Source: Chaunax sp. Z400 (lineage: Eukaryota > Chordata > Actinopteri > Lophiiformes > Chaunacidae). Taken from it: DNA of 64,000 nucleotides. A model generated the notes under the pieces. The model was not told the origin of the DNA and made no database searches. It saw only the letters and a program-made list of their open reading frames with translations. The DNA lies in assembly GCA_037577475.1 (NCBI GenBank), contig CM075193.1, positions 6,026,685 through 6,090,684 of the forward strand. Reading direction: 5' to 3'. Below are positions 10,433-23,500 of the stretch, one piece after another. Position 1 is the stretch's first letter; every line of letters begins with the position of its first letter. The position numbers were made by a program, and so were the translations under genes.

Positions 10433-13241
10433 CCGCTCAAGCACGTGTGTGTTTGAGACATCAATAACCATGATGGGGAAGAGAGCCGAAGACAAATAGT
10501 GCCTGGGGTCTGGCTTTAAGTGACTCCTGTGTTTCAACAACACACATCACAAGAGTCCTTGGGAGGCTGTGTATTAATCCAACAGATTTATGACTAAATC
10601 TGTCACAGATGGGAGGAGAACAACCTCTGCCTTTCCTTTAGCCTTTCCAAAGAGAAACGCACACCTCCGAGACCACACCGTGTGAAAAACACTGATACAC
10701 ATGTACACGAACATGGACACACAAACTCAAATAATCACATGGGCTTACACAAAGGTTTCCTGAAGGCCATCTGATCTATGTGACTAATGGCATGACTTGA
10801 AAAAATCTCAAACTGGAGGGGCAAAACGGTTTTTGTTTGTGGTTTTTGTTTTTTTTATATAATGATTTTCTTGGGGAAGAAGAAGAAGAGGAGAGGTAGG
10901 CTAATGACTATCATTTTCCAAAGAGATGAGACTATATGAGAATCAACAGGTCTTTGAGAAACAGGGACCCAGGTTAGTGTAAATACCTTGTCTTTAAAAG
11001 CAAAGCAGCCATCAGGGTCTGTTGCCTTATTGGTGTCAGTGAATTTAAGGCGTCTTGTGGCTGCCCTGGGAATAATGTCTGTCAATGTCAATCATCAGTT
11101 GCTATGGTGTTACTGACACTCGTGTATTCTGAAGAGTAGAAGGGTTCTTACGCTTGCAGGAGGGATGCATCGAGGGATTTCTACACTGATGCATGTCATG
11201 AGAGAATATATTCTGTGACTAACACCTTTAAAAAAAATAAATAAAAAGGTATACTTCAAAAGTGAATGTTTCAGAATACCTCCTAGATGTGTGGGCTGGT
11301 TGTACAGATTAGACTTTCTGATACATGTAATGTTGAAATGATGCAAACACTGAGTGACAAGGCTGTGACTAACCAATCACATTGTGGAAGTCGGAGGACA
11401 GTGAGGGACAAATAGTGGACAGTCATCCCACGCATTGGTAAAGAGAAGCAGACCTGCCACTGCAAATTCACACACATGCAGCTCCATTCATTCTGCGATC
11501 ACATTCCTTTTCATATTTTTTCTATTCCATCCCATCACAGTCTTGATGTTCGCCCACTCTCTCTCTCTCTCTCTCTCCTCCGTCGTCCTCCCGTCACGCA
11601 CCGTCCTGCTTGTGGAGGCCGGACACAGGCAGCGCTGATAGGAGTGGACAGGCGGCTCTGTGCTACTGAGGCTTCTGGAGTGACAGTTGAGCCGGTCTGG
11701 ACTGTCGTTGTCACAAAAGCAAACGCTCACCCCAAAACACACGCACATCGACCCCAAACTGCACCATTCAAGCCAACATGCCAAAACGTCCATCAAGGCT
11801 TGGCAACTTTGAAAACGCCTGCCAAATCTCCTCCTTTTCTTCTGTACATCTTTGCTCTTTTCATCCAGCTGTGCCTCTCTCTTTCACCCGTCTCTCCTCT
11901 CGCTGGCCCTCTGCTGACCTCACAAGGGCTGACTATTACCTGAGAGTGAGCTAAATCATGGTTGGGTAATGGAACATGCCACCTTCATTGTGAGGCCAAA
12001 CACACATGCACGGACACACACGCAGACATAAACACACTCAGACTGAAATAAAAGCCTCTCACTTTTGGCCTTTTCTGTCATGCCAATGGGCCGTGTGTTC
12101 CTGAAATATAAGGCTGATGTTTCTGTTAGCCCTGCGGATGTAGATCGGGATGTCGGGGAATGGCAGCAACCAGGGTCAAGAATGAGGCCGTGGCAACTCA
12201 GAGTTGACCTCCACCCCTGGCTGTCATTGAAGTGTGCAGTATTGCCTCAAAACAAAACATGGCCTCCTTTTCTTCTTGTAAGATAGCTTTAATGAATATG
12301 TGAAAGCTCAGAGAATAAGGGGATAAAGAAGCCATAAAGAAGCAAAGAGTAAGGACAAATCTGCAAGGCAAAGTCAGAGGCATACTTTCTGAATTATCTT
12401 GTATTGACATGTTTGTCGATTTATAGGCTAGCATTCATTCTTGCGTAAGACCAGCCTCTTGTCAGCCGCTGATGGGGTTACATCAAAATTAAATCAAGAG
12501 CCCTTGGAGCTCTGAAAATTAGTGACATGTTAGTGTTTCCCATAGATTTGCACTCCCTATACTTTAAACTTCCTCTCACCTTGTTTTTCCTTTCAACACC
12601 GACCCCTCCCACCAACTGCACCAGCTTGCCACACATATTCCTCTTTACCTCCCTCTGTTTTTCCTCTCCCTTCATCAACAGGATGATTTTCAAACTTGCA
12701 CAAAAAAAACCACAACTCACATTTTTTTTTCTTCTCTATTTTTGCAGTGTTGTGTTCCCAGCAGCAGTAGAGCTGCATGTGGAGGAGGCTTGTTAATAAT
12801 GAAACAAAACGTCATACCAAATGACATCACAACAACCAGGTGCACTTTACAAGCCTAAAAGAACAGACAAGGCCTCCATTAAACAGGCGAGGTCGCACTG
12901 CAGTGTGTGCATTTACATGCAGGTCCCGACACCAGAGAACGTCTCTCTGTCTCTACAATATATGAAAACAACCACGGTGGGTTTCAGTGTGTTCTCCTTT
13001 GCTCTTTGGAAATTAGCAGGTCAGTCCTGTTACTGGTATACATGTGCATTTAATACATTATCCATGTGATTAGTTCCAGTTGTGTTTGACAAGGTAAAAT
13101 GACCAGTGCTGGAACGACTGATGTTCTACGTGACCACATGAAACAAAACTATCCACTTCAGATTATTTCAAACTGCTGATAGTTTGGACTGACTTTAACA
13201 AACACTGCTGGGGCATAAAGTGTAATACCTTGTAGCAAAAG

Positions 13242-14204
13242 CCCCATTTCCACTGCTCGGCTCGACGCGACTCGACTCACCTTTTTTTTTTTTGCGTTTC
13301 CAGTAGGTAAAAAGTTCAAATGAGCTGACTGGAGTGAGTCCATCCAACAATAATACAGGTGCAAGACAAAAAACTAGAACAGAGTGTAAAAAAAAGACAG
13401 AGGTCTGCACACTGTTAAGCTCCCAGAAAGAATTTTCTGGTAGATCTTCTTCAGGCTTGTGTCTGAGAGAACAAACCTCTCCTGATCAAGGCAGCAATCA
13501 GTTCAATCACTATCACCTGCTGCTAAACAGGAAGCAGGAAGAAACACCATGGTGATCTTAAAGGAGCAGTAATATGCAAATACAAAACACATTTTTTTTC
13601 CACTGTTAGTTTGTTCTCTCTGGCACAAGCCTGAAGAAGATCTACCAGATCGAAACTTTGCTTTTGTTTTAGGAGAGATTAAAAAATGATTTCTGGGAGC
13701 TGAACAGTGTGCAGACCTCTCTCTTTTTTTTAATTTACATTAGGTAAAAAGTACCTGGTACTACTTTTTTAGTACCACCTCCGTTGCAGTTCCAAGCAAG
13801 CTGAGCAGGTCAAGTAAGACTAAAAGACTAAAAGGTCAAGTAAAACCTTACAGACCACTGATTGGTCAATGCCTGGCACACAAGGAATATCCTCCACAGC
13901 ACAAATCAATGGCCGCCACACTCAAACAGCGAAGCTACTTTAGGGACTGTAACTTTTTTTTTTTATTGCAGCTTTTATATTGAGGAGATGCAGCTGTTCC
14001 TGTCTTAAACAGCAGATGAGAGGATCGTAGAGGTGGATGAGAAGTGTGTGTCGTTTTTAAGACTACGCCACTGCAGTTTTACGTGCGGTCCATCTACCCT
14101 GGGGAGGTACTATCCCATAATGGACAATGACCAGCAGAAAAGTACCCGATACCATGCCGAGTTGAGTCAAGTTGAGTAGAGTCGGTACTACGCAGTGGAA
14201 ATGT
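13242..14204. mobile_element. MITE-like DNA transposon with inverted ends, interrupted by an insertion
   Basis: The left end CCCCATTTCCACTGCTCGG and the right end (reverse complement GACATTTCCACTGCGTAG) are inverted copies. Sub-terminal GACTCGACTC-type repeats on the left (13262-13280) are mirrored by GAGTTGAGTCAAGTTGAGTA on the right (14160-14180). The 'gtacctggtactac...agtaccacctcc' core is typical of a common fish MITE with a CATTTCCACTGC terminus, probably Harbinger-like. A separate 425-base insertion splits it (13317-13741). No transposase coding is present. Confidence 0.7.
13317..13741. mobile_element. nested snap-back insertion flanked by a 12-bp target duplication
   Basis: The 12-base word TAGGTAAAAAGT occurs on both sides (ending at 13316 and starting just after 13740), as expected of a target-site duplication. 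Inside, the left arm (13398-13462: GGTCTGCACACTGTTAAGCT, CCCAGAAAG, TCTGGTAGATCTTCTTCAGG, CTTGTG) is the reverse complement of the right arm (13623-13718). The right arm contains CCTGAAGAAGATCTACCAGA followed by TCGAAAC. The interior has a short non-repetitive spacer. It resembles the 527-870 element in design, not in sequence. Confidence 0.65.
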
Positions 14205-14839
14205 CACAAATATCAAGATCAGGACTTTCCATGTGGCTATAGACTGTGCCGAATTTACATTTGCTACCAAGCAAAGCTGACTGACTGATTAGCCAGGCCA
14301 GCTGGTTTTAATCTATCTGGGCAGAGGGCACTAGTGCATCTCTATCCTTCTCATAGCCCCCTCTCTCTCTCTCACACTCTCTCTCTCTCATATCCATCTG
14401 CTGTGAAGGCCCTGTCACCCCCAATGCCAATATCTATTCCCATCTCTCCATGTGTGTATCCCTTCCACTTTCACACCCACCGTTCCTGCCAGCTCCCTAT
14501 ATCCATTTATCCTACATCTTTTCAAATGCCCATTCTTCCCTCCCCTGCACCCTTTTCCTGCTATTTCCCTGCATCACCTTCCTCCTGCCTTCTTCAGCCT
14601 TTCATTTCTCCTTCCCGTTCTCTTTCTCATTCCTCCCATTCCTTATCAGATCTCCTGCCCTGTCTTTTACAATGTCACAGTGTCGATTTCTTCTAGCATT
14701 AAGTGATCCACTTTGCCCATGAGACAGACATATGATTCAGAGGGAGAGACAGAGGGAGAGAGAAAAAGACATGACATGAAAATATCTGCTGAAAATGTGC
14801 TTCACCTGACCAGCAGTGGACCGCAATACAGACAAGCCA

Positions 14840-14840
<1 letters not shown>

Positions 14841-14868
<28 letters not shown>
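14841..14868. repeat. (TG)14 microsatellite
   Basis: Uninterrupted TG dinucleotides. Confidence 0.95.
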
Positions 14869-14871
<3 letters not shown>

Positions 14872-15363
14872 CTAAAGGTGTGTGTCCAGACTGCTTGCTA
14901 CGCTGCTGTCTAAATCTGATGTCCGGCTGTCGCCATTACACTTTTTTTCCTCCTGAAACACGCCACACTTGTTTTATGGATTATAAATGAACTCATTATC
15001 TTTTGTACTCATTAGCTTCAGGTCCTAATTAGCCAAAATTAATATTGTTTCCTGACAAAGACATCGGCACTGGCAAATTGGCAATTGACCTCCTCGGTCA
15101 ATCTGGAGAGAGAGAGAGACAGAGTGACGAGGGGAAGCATAAAGAGTGGAGGTGAGTAGAAGAGCTGGACAATGACAGCTGCTCTGGTTGATCAGTTTTA
15201 GACTCTCCCTCCCTCTCTCACACTGTCCTGCACAATCTCTCCCTCTCCTCCCAACAAAAAGCAGCTCCGTAAGCAGGCATGCAACACTCTCATCACTTCC
15301 ATCAAAGAACCATGACAGGTTCGGGTTAGAAAGGAACGGTATGGGTACAATACAAGAAATTCA

Positions 15364-15907
15364 AGCTACGTTCACACTGCAGGCCTTAATGCACAATTCC
15401 GATTTCTCTCAGATCGGATTTTTTGTGTGTAGCCGTTCACATTACTTTTAAAATGTGGCCTATATCAGACTGTAGTATGAACAGTTAACAGCCCTGAACT
15501 GATCTGCATGCACAAAAGAACAATAATAAAGAAGTTACATACAGCACGGCGTCATACTCAGCTCAGGCGACCAACCTCCCTGAAATAGCACTTAGCAGTT
15601 GGGTGGTATTGGGACGTATTGGCTGGCAACAGGTGCAAGCATTGGCTAAAGGTTATGCTGCAATACTGCAACGTTTTCAATTACAGTATTGAAAACAGAT
15701 GACGTCAAAGTCGCATGAATTCCAATCTGACAGTTCAAACTGAGGTCACATTGCCAAAAAATTCGACCTGTGTCTCATTCAGGACTACATATGGAAGTGG
15801 CCCAAATTGAAATGGAAAAAGATCACTTTTTAACTGCCATGAAAAAGTCACATATGAGAAAAAAAATCAGACCTGGGCCACATTTTTCCTGCAGTGTGAA
15901 CATAGCC
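15364..15907. mobile_element. hAT-type MITE (GTTCACACTGCAGG termini)
   Basis: The left terminus AGCTACGTTCACACTGCAGG and the right terminus (reverse complement AGGCTATGTTCACACTGCAGG) are inverted. The interior has words such as GATTTCTCTCAGATCGGATT and, on the right, AAATCAGACCTGGGCCACAT, typical of a very common fish non-autonomous hAT family. There is no transposase. Flanking 8-bp duplication is not clear, so the copy is old. Confidence 0.75.
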
Positions 15908-16110
15908 TCAGTGTGTGAGTTTGTTTGGGCGTGACCACAGGCATCAGTGGAAGACGAACAGTTAAAAGTCCACGGTATCTCACATGTACAATGGTTGACA
16001 GTAGAAAAGCCGGGGATTTGTTAGTAACTGGAACTTCTCACTGGAGACAAACTGCAGCACAAAGGAAACAAATAGGACAGAGACAGAAACAAAGAGGAGG
16101 AATGTGTGTG

Positions 16111-16113
<3 letters not shown>

Positions 16114-16148
<35 letters not shown>
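16114..16148. repeat. (AG)n microsatellite
   Basis: Uninterrupted AG dinucleotides, 35 bases. Confidence 0.95.
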
Positions 16149-16149
<1 letters not shown>

Positions 16150-17585
16150 CAACAGACAAATCCGCCTTATAAAAAAGATCCATGCTTCTAAAGAGGCCTG
16201 TTAAATGTCAAACACCTCCTCAACTGTGAGATAAGAGAGGAGTTCAATTATAGCCTACCACATCCTCTCCATCACACACACCGAAACACATATGAGTGCA
16301 GAGGCAACACTGACACACATGCCTTCTGTGCCTATCACTGTGTTTGCAGTCATACGTAAAGATATGGTGCCTATTTTAGGCATTAAGCAACAATAAGTGC
16401 AAACACCATAGTGACAAAGAGTGAATCTGTGCTTAAAATACTGCAGCTGCATCACCTCTTAATGAAACACGACTTATCAAGTGCACAATGAGCACGTAGC
16501 CACGATGAGACAAAGTAAAGTGGCGAAGAGACTGAGATACCAGTAAACAAAAGAAAGCAGAGCTGTGCCAGAGACTAGTCTGTAAATGGGTGACACAGAG
16601 TGCAGGCACCCCGCTCGTCAATCAATCCTATCAGGCTCCAGCACTCTGGCCTTTATGAGAACAAATGTCAGCTTTCAAGACAAGGACAATATAACCTTTC
16701 TTCATAGAATGCACACCAGCCTTAAGTGACTGTCGTTGATATTACAGGCATCTAAGATGATCTAGTATGTGATCCTGACAATAATTCAAGTTCAGCAAAA
16801 GTTGAGTTAAGTTGCCACAGCTACCAAGCACTTGTAATGCAAAGGAAGAGAAGGTTATATCAGGGGATTCTGACCAGCTGTATGACACAAATCATAATAA
16901 GGGTTGCATGTGAAGCATAAATAACTGTTGACAACAGGGCTGTGCAATTTATGGTCATTAGAGTGCTCTAAATATAGGTTCCTTCTCTCAGCAGGGACTT
17001 GTTTTTTGATTAATATTCAGAACATTATGCACGCCTCTGAATGAGACTTTTTTAGATATGGAATCAGTGGTCTTTGAGACCTGTACCCGTCTGATTTTCA
17101 AAGACCATTAGGAGCTTTCTGTGACATTTAATTTTCTCTATATTTATGGTTTCTCACATCGTCACTGTAATTGCAAAAGTCTTTTGTATGCAAGAAAATA
17201 TACCTTTTGAGAAATCAAGACCCGTGCATAATACAAACAACAACAATATATTTGCATTTGAGTCTCAACACTGATGCATGTATGTGCATCTCATCTCAGA
17301 GGCAAAGAGACAGAGAAAAAAACCCTGAAGTTCACACACACAGATGCAAGAAACATAAATAAACACACACACATGTGCACGCACGCGTGCGCACACACAC
17401 GAATAAGCATTTCCCATATTCACTCATAGAGTTTTCCCGCAATGGAGCAGGGAGAGGTGGTCGCTGATGTGAAACGTCAATTTCCAGGTTAGCTGCTCTG
17501 CGTGGCTCAGGCAGGTATCAGCCATGACCCACCTGGGCCAGATAAACAGCTGTGAGAGGCTGATCTGCCACCCAGCAATGCAACA

Positions 17586-17612
17586 ACACACACACACACA
17601 CACACACACACA
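17586..17612. repeat. (AC)n microsatellite
   Basis: About 27 bases of CA dinucleotides. Confidence 0.95.
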
Positions 17613-18948
17613 AAGCCATGAGTTTAAAAAATACTGAAACCTGAAACAATAAGGGAAAATGAAGAAAAAAAAGAAGCAATACAAAAATATTTTATTTCCA
17701 GTGAATGCTGTGGTGTTTTAAAATCGGGCCACACCTTCAGGAGAGGCAAACCAGGCAAATAGTTGGGGCTGTCAAAAAATTTGGGAAAGAGGGCCCACAA
17801 ATAGTCACATGGCAACACCCCAAACCTAAGTGGGGCCCTTTCTAACTATATGACAGCTGGTTATCGTTACTTTGGACACCTAAACAAGACTTCAGAATGA
17901 CATGAAGCTTCCTGAAAACAGAACAAGAAAATCAAGTTTCAGTTTCCGCAGAGTAGTAACATCGTCTACAACAGATGACCTCTTCGATCGGGAGTGTTGG
18001 TTGGTGTTGGTGCATCAGCACCAGTCTCTAAAAGATGGAGGGTATTTATAATCTGTTATTTTATTTAGCGATGGGCTTCTTTACCTGCCAAACACACACA
18101 CACATTGTACCACTACTCAGCTAGATGGATTATTTGACTTGCTGGGACATCTGGGATTAAATTGGGGTAAAACTGAGGCATTACAGATCACAGTTCTACA
18201 CACAAATGTAGAAAAACACAAATATTTAAATAGACTGGACTCTGTGATGATGATGATGATTTGGCGGGAAATTAAATATGGATAGCTACACACACACACA
18301 CATGCAAACACACACACTGGGAGAGCTTATCATTAGATGTCTTTGCACAGGATAGTGTGTCCAGATGCTCCACACTACAGGTAGTGTGTGGTCAGATAAT
18401 CCAACCACTGCCATCATTACGGTGACGCCTGTCAGCTCAGTCTTGGGCCTTGGCAGCGCTGCTCCACCCGGTGTGTGTAACATTCCCACAGACAATTTCA
18501 ATTAACTTTTACAAGCCAGAGAAATAGCACACACAGCCTGCAGCCATTTAACACGCTTTGCCCATCTTTGTCTCTGTCTCTCCATCCTCTCAGTCTGTGA
18601 CTGGTCATAACAGAGAAACCTGAACAGAGGAGGCAACAGGACAGGAGCAGTTTTTCTTTTTATAGGAGATGAAGAGAGAGAGAGCGAGAGAGAGAGAAAT
18701 CTAACATAGGATGCTGAACTATGCAGCTGAAACTAAAGATCAGCTGAACACTGATGCATCATTTCCTTGTTTTAAAGTTGGGCCTTCAATGACTAGGAGC
18801 TCACAAAAATGACTGCATCAGTTAATTAAGATACAGTCAGGAACCGCTGAGCTCCATCTTTTCAACCCCCTTAGATAGAAAACTGACAGGGGATAAAGTC
18901 ATCAGTTTGTCCATAATCATTTGTTTGACTGGCGCCTATCTCACAAAC

Positions 18949-19215
18949 TATACACTAGCTTCAAAACTACAGAAATATTCACCATAATAAGCAGTTGGGC
19001 CTTTTGATAAATTGAATTTTATACACATTTTATTTTTTGTAAACATGATTTTTAAGGCAACTCTGAAGGTTGGTCATCTTGTGTGGAGCATATCTAGCAA
19101 ATTATACATTCTTGCTTTACCAAACTTATCATACATCTCAACCACATTATGTAGTTGTGCCTTTTGATAATTTGAATAATAATAATTCAAATAATAATAA
19201 TAATAATTGATAATG
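18949..19215. repeat. diverged direct repeat plus (AAT)n tract
   Basis: Two related copies about 150 bases apart share 'caaa.tatac', an accatna-like stretch and 'agttg.gccttttgataa.ttgaa' (around 18995-19017 and 19152-19178). The second runs into an AAT/ATA trinucleotide tract (19178-19208). Old local duplication or an AT-rich transposon relic. Confidence 0.55.
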
Positions 19216-19923
19216 CAGCTTTGCATTGGAAATATGCATGAATTGTATATAATGTAATACTGCATATAGGATACAATTGATTATCTACATAAACATCTAC
19301 AGTGCTGGCAAAGAAGCAAGACTGAAAGTCAGATAACTTTAAAAAAAAAACACCAGATAAGGGAAAAGTGAAAGTAACATTATGAGTGTGAGTAGGATGT
19401 TTAACATTTGCTGCAGTGAGAGCCTTGAGTGTTGTGTTTGCATGGGATGTAATAACGCTAGCACATCACGTGCTAAGTAAGTGCAGACAATACAGCGCAG
19501 CACAGCGTCATGATGGATGGTGTGTTTGCAGACACTGCTGAACCGTGGACCCTATTATTTCCTGGGGGAGTAAGAGGGGGGAGCAAGGCACCACGGGAGA
19601 GAGATAAGGGATGATTGACTAAACCAAAAACTGAGGTCCCTCACGGATGGCAGTCTGCTGGCAGCACTGGGAAGCCATTGTGAGAGTCAATGCAACACCC
19701 CGGTGACGGCAGAGAGCTGTCACAGGAAGTAAGGAGATCAAGTGTATCCTCTTCCTCCAGTGAGGTAGAGGAGGAATCTTCATGTGGAGAGAGAAACTTG
19801 CAGTCATTAAGAATATCTTCCAGACATGTTGGTCCTCATCTCCTGCTGAGATCATGTGGTTCAAAGCTCAACGTGGAGGAATACGTCACTCCTGCTGCTG
19901 GTAGATAGGGTTTATGAAACTAA

Positions 19924-19924
<1 letters not shown>

Positions 19925-19962
<38 letters not shown>
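19925..19962. repeat. (AC)19 microsatellite
   Basis: Uninterrupted AC dinucleotides. Confidence 0.96.
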
Positions 19963-19964
<2 letters not shown>

Positions 19965-21479
19965 ACAGACATAATCACTCTCATGCACACAACGCAGCCG
20001 CCAACTCAAACGCATGAGCAGTGGCAGATATAATGACAGTTGGCAGGAATGCAGGAAGGACACACACATTGCATTCCAATTTGTTAAAATGAGTGCTTAA
20101 AGCAGGAGCAGAGACAGACCTCTGTGCTGCCCTTCTCACAGTCAGACAGAAACAAATATCTAGAACACTTATCCTGCACGTCGAGACAGGCTGGATACCA
20201 TCTAGCATGCTCAAAACACAATCAACTCTGCGGCGCTACCCTCTTCTTCTTCCCATGACAATACCCTGATTACCCTTTCATTTTTACCTCTGCTCACCTT
20301 TCTTTATATCTCTTCAGGCAAAATGTTCTTGGTTGTCTTCTAGTCTGACAGGGTGATGAGGTAATTTCAGACATTTAAAATGCCAACAAAGAAATTAAGG
20401 GTTCATCCTTATTTGAAAGGTTTCCGATTAAGTTTCCGGATGAAGGAGACATTTAGGGGAAGGACAGAGACTTTAAGTTTTAAGTTTTAAATAGAACACA
20501 GCATTGCTTCTCCTCTGCAAAAAGTTTCATTGTTATCTTTGTCTCATTTATTTGTAGACAAGTAAGCTCTGTCAATAGAATATAGGTGTGCCAGGACATT
20601 GATCAACATGTTTAGTTGATGTAGTTTGAAAACTACCTTGTCATTGTTTTGAAGATTTTTCTAAATGCAAATAAACTTTATAAGAGAAGCTTTTTTTCTA
20701 TTACATGTAACAATGTTGTATTTATGGAAGAGGATTAGAGCCACATGATTTTTTTTTTTTTACATCTCTGACTTTAAAGTCAAAAGTCTAAAAACAAATT
20801 TGATTTTGAATTTGAATCTGATTTATTCAGGGTTAGTTTACATGGATGTTTGGCAGGAACAGCCTGTTCACACTTACACAGCTGCAGACATTCACACCAG
20901 GAAAAATACAATTCTATGCGTGGACTCAGTGAGCAGGACTGCTGGAGCAAGTAGGTGTGAAGTGCCTGCCGTCACTTACCTGGCAGAAGATGAACACACA
21001 CTTGAGAGGAAAATGGTGTAATAGGGTATAATCTATTGATGTTATTTGAGAGAGATTTGAAATGTGTTACAGGGTTTATTCTAGCCACCCAGAGCCAAAC
21101 ACAGAGGAGCAGTATGTACATGTGTGGTTCAGGAATCCACAGAACTGTCTAAGTCAGCTGACCAGTCAATGAGTCAGCCAAATAACCAGATTATGACAGG
21201 GCAAATTATCTCCAGCCAATTGTCATTATGAAGATTCTAAACATGTTTGTTCTTCCAAAAAAAGAAGTAATAGAAATGTGTGTCACTGGTTAACAAATAC
21301 TCACAGTAAATGTGTTTAAGGTCTGGATATCCTTGAACTGTAACATTTTGAGGTTACATAAAACACCTCAAATAAGTTGCACATTATATTTGTTATTATT
21401 TATGCTGTCAACTATCTGCCAATAAAGTTTAAGCCATTTTGACTGACAAATACAACATCTACAACATACTGTACTCAGA

Positions 21480-21988
21480 TACGATCATGGCGCCTCAGCT
21501 TTGGAACCACCTACCCGAGAAGATAAGACTCACAGAATCTGTAACCTCTTTTAAATCACACCTTAAAACACATTTTTACAGACTTGCTTTTATGTGATGT
21601 CATCCTCTTTTCATCCTTTTATTCTATTGCTTTATTGCTTTTAGTTGCCTTGTGGGATGCGATCTTTTATTGTTTTATTCCCTTTGGTTTATTGCTTTTA
21701 TTTTGTGATGTGATGTCGTCTTTTTATTGCTTTATCATCTTCATTTTCTTTTTGTATTTATTCGCTCTTATTCAGACTTTCTCATGTCGCTTTCTTCTTG
21801 TTTTTATCATCCGCTGTGTATCATGAGTCATTTTGTCCACTTGTTTTTACATTTATCATCTCTGTCTTGCATTTGTTTGGCCTTATGGCTTTGTTCTGTT
21901 GTTAATTACCATCTGAGTTTCCTGTGTTGGCTTTGTCTGTCAAAGCACTTCGTAAAACATTTATTTTTCAAGGTGCTGTATAAATAAA

Positions 21989-22025
<37 letters not shown>
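21480..22025 (+). mobile_element. 3' end of an L2/Maui-clade LINE with (TTA)n tail
   Basis: The open frame ending at TGA 21595 reads MAPQLWNHLPEKIRL, then TESVTSFKSHLKTHFYRLAF. This is the C-terminus of L2-clade reverse transcriptases (consensus VAAPRLWNSLP...LSSFKSHLKTHLF). About 350 bases of T-rich 3' UTR follow, ending GCACTTCGTAAAACATTT, TTCAAGGTGCTGTATAAATA, then a TTA/ATT trinucleotide run (21989-22025). Strongly 5'-truncated, as usual for LINE copies. Confidence 0.85.
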
Positions 22026-22027
<2 letters not shown>

Positions 22028-23183
22028 ACAATTGTTATTTACCATACATGTTCCACAAAGGTTCAGAGAGGAGAAAAAAAAACCTACAACAGATCTGTTA
22101 GAGCTATAGAATTATAAATCATCCACTTCACTACATCATAGTCATTCTTACATAAACTACAGGTTATGAGCTTCTTAAAAACATAAATATGAAATTATTA
22201 TTTATCATATCTGTATAATGTAAATGGTAAAAAAAAGAAGAAAAAAATTTATATATATATTCCAAGAAGAGATCTTAACAGCAATTGACTTTTAACTTAT
22301 CTTCCAAACAAAGTATAAGAAAATAAAGCAATTTGCACATTTGAACATTTATGCTTTATCCACAAATCATTCACACACTAAGGCAAGGGATGACTTCATG
22401 ATGATATGATATTAACACACTCTTAAGAGAACTGACAGCCCTTTATATCAGGGAGCATTGGTCCAATCAAGATAAATGAGTATTCACACCACAATATCAT
22501 CAATCTATAGCTTGCAACAGTTACAGTAGGAGTACTGATAATGACTGCAGCTAACACTGTATACTGAGACAGCAGCCAAAGACAGACGTAGAAATAATTT
22601 GTGGAGGAGGGAGCCATAGTTAATGTAGAGTGCACTCGGCAGCTGACACTGGGGAATTAGCTGGGGAGAAAGTACATAGACATTATCAACACTTTTAAGG
22701 GAAGACTTTAATAAGTCCTTCCTTGAGGCTACTTCCTGCTCCATAATCATTATTGAATTAGGAATGCCACAGAGCTAATTAAAAGTGCAAGGTATTTGCT
22801 GCGTTAAAGAATGTGAGGAAGCAGAGGAGAGCGAGTGAAGAAAAGGCCTCCTAGTACTGATACAGCTAAGATTCAATTTGTATTTGATGCACAGGACTGT
22901 GACATCTTCCCTCTTGAGCAACGGTTCCCTGCTGGCATTACTGGAGAAATATAAAAGCATAAAAGAATATACACTGTAAGAATAAAAAAAGAAGGTCTAT
23001 TTGGGTTGAAATTATACTGCCTCATCACGCTGAAATAAATATCTAATACATAAGCATGGTGCTTTAGCTCTTTGTCCACTGTGTGATATAGAAGAAATAT
23101 AAAATGAGTCTCATTTTGTTTTTTAGTCCTTTTCATAAACCCCTTTGTGTAAATACAAAGAAAACCGGTGTTGATGGAAAAGA

Positions 23184-23500
23184 ATGACTCGCAGTGATTT
23201 AAATGGCTGTTTGAGAAAAGCAATTTATTCATTTTCTGTTGAGGCAGCTAAGACACTTATGCATGCATTGATCCTTTCCAACTTGTCTTATTGTATTACC
23301 TGTTGGGGGGAGGCCAGAAAAACAGTTACTAGACCATTAGATTCTTTGTATAAACAAGCCTTAAAGAAGCCTTGGATATTAGAAAAACATCATCATCTGA
23401 AGCTTTGAGAACTTAAGACTCTTCTCAAATCTGTGTCTATTGTATAAAATTGTGTGTCTCCTCCTGCTTTATGGGACTTTGTTAAGCTTTGATCAGGTAA
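23184..23500 (+). pseudogene. reverse-transcriptase C-terminal fragment of a non-LTR retrotransposon
   Basis: The frame at 23184-23408 contains AAKTLMHALILSNLSYCITC, WGEARKTVTRPLDSLYKQAL and then K. After a stop the traces IVYKIVC and PPALWDF continue. This is the region after the catalytic box in fish LINEs (AAKTYMHTMIFSH..YCIT.W..T...TL..LE.LYK.ALK, followed by YKILHGLAPPPL). Frameshifts and the absence of the catalytic YxDD show a dead fragment. Clade uncertain (L2/Rex1/CR1 group). Confidence 0.65.

Noticed and set aside
11476..11943. 155-codon open frame on the plus strand, the longest in the window
   Set aside because: Begins in CT-repeat sequence, is composed of low-complexity Ser/Leu/Pro/His stretches, and has no recognisable domain, splice context or homology.
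13623..13718. Functional hammerhead ribozyme
   Set aside because: Core letters are suggestive, but an extra A precedes stem II and pairing partners for helices I and III are not clear, so it is reported only as a resemblance.
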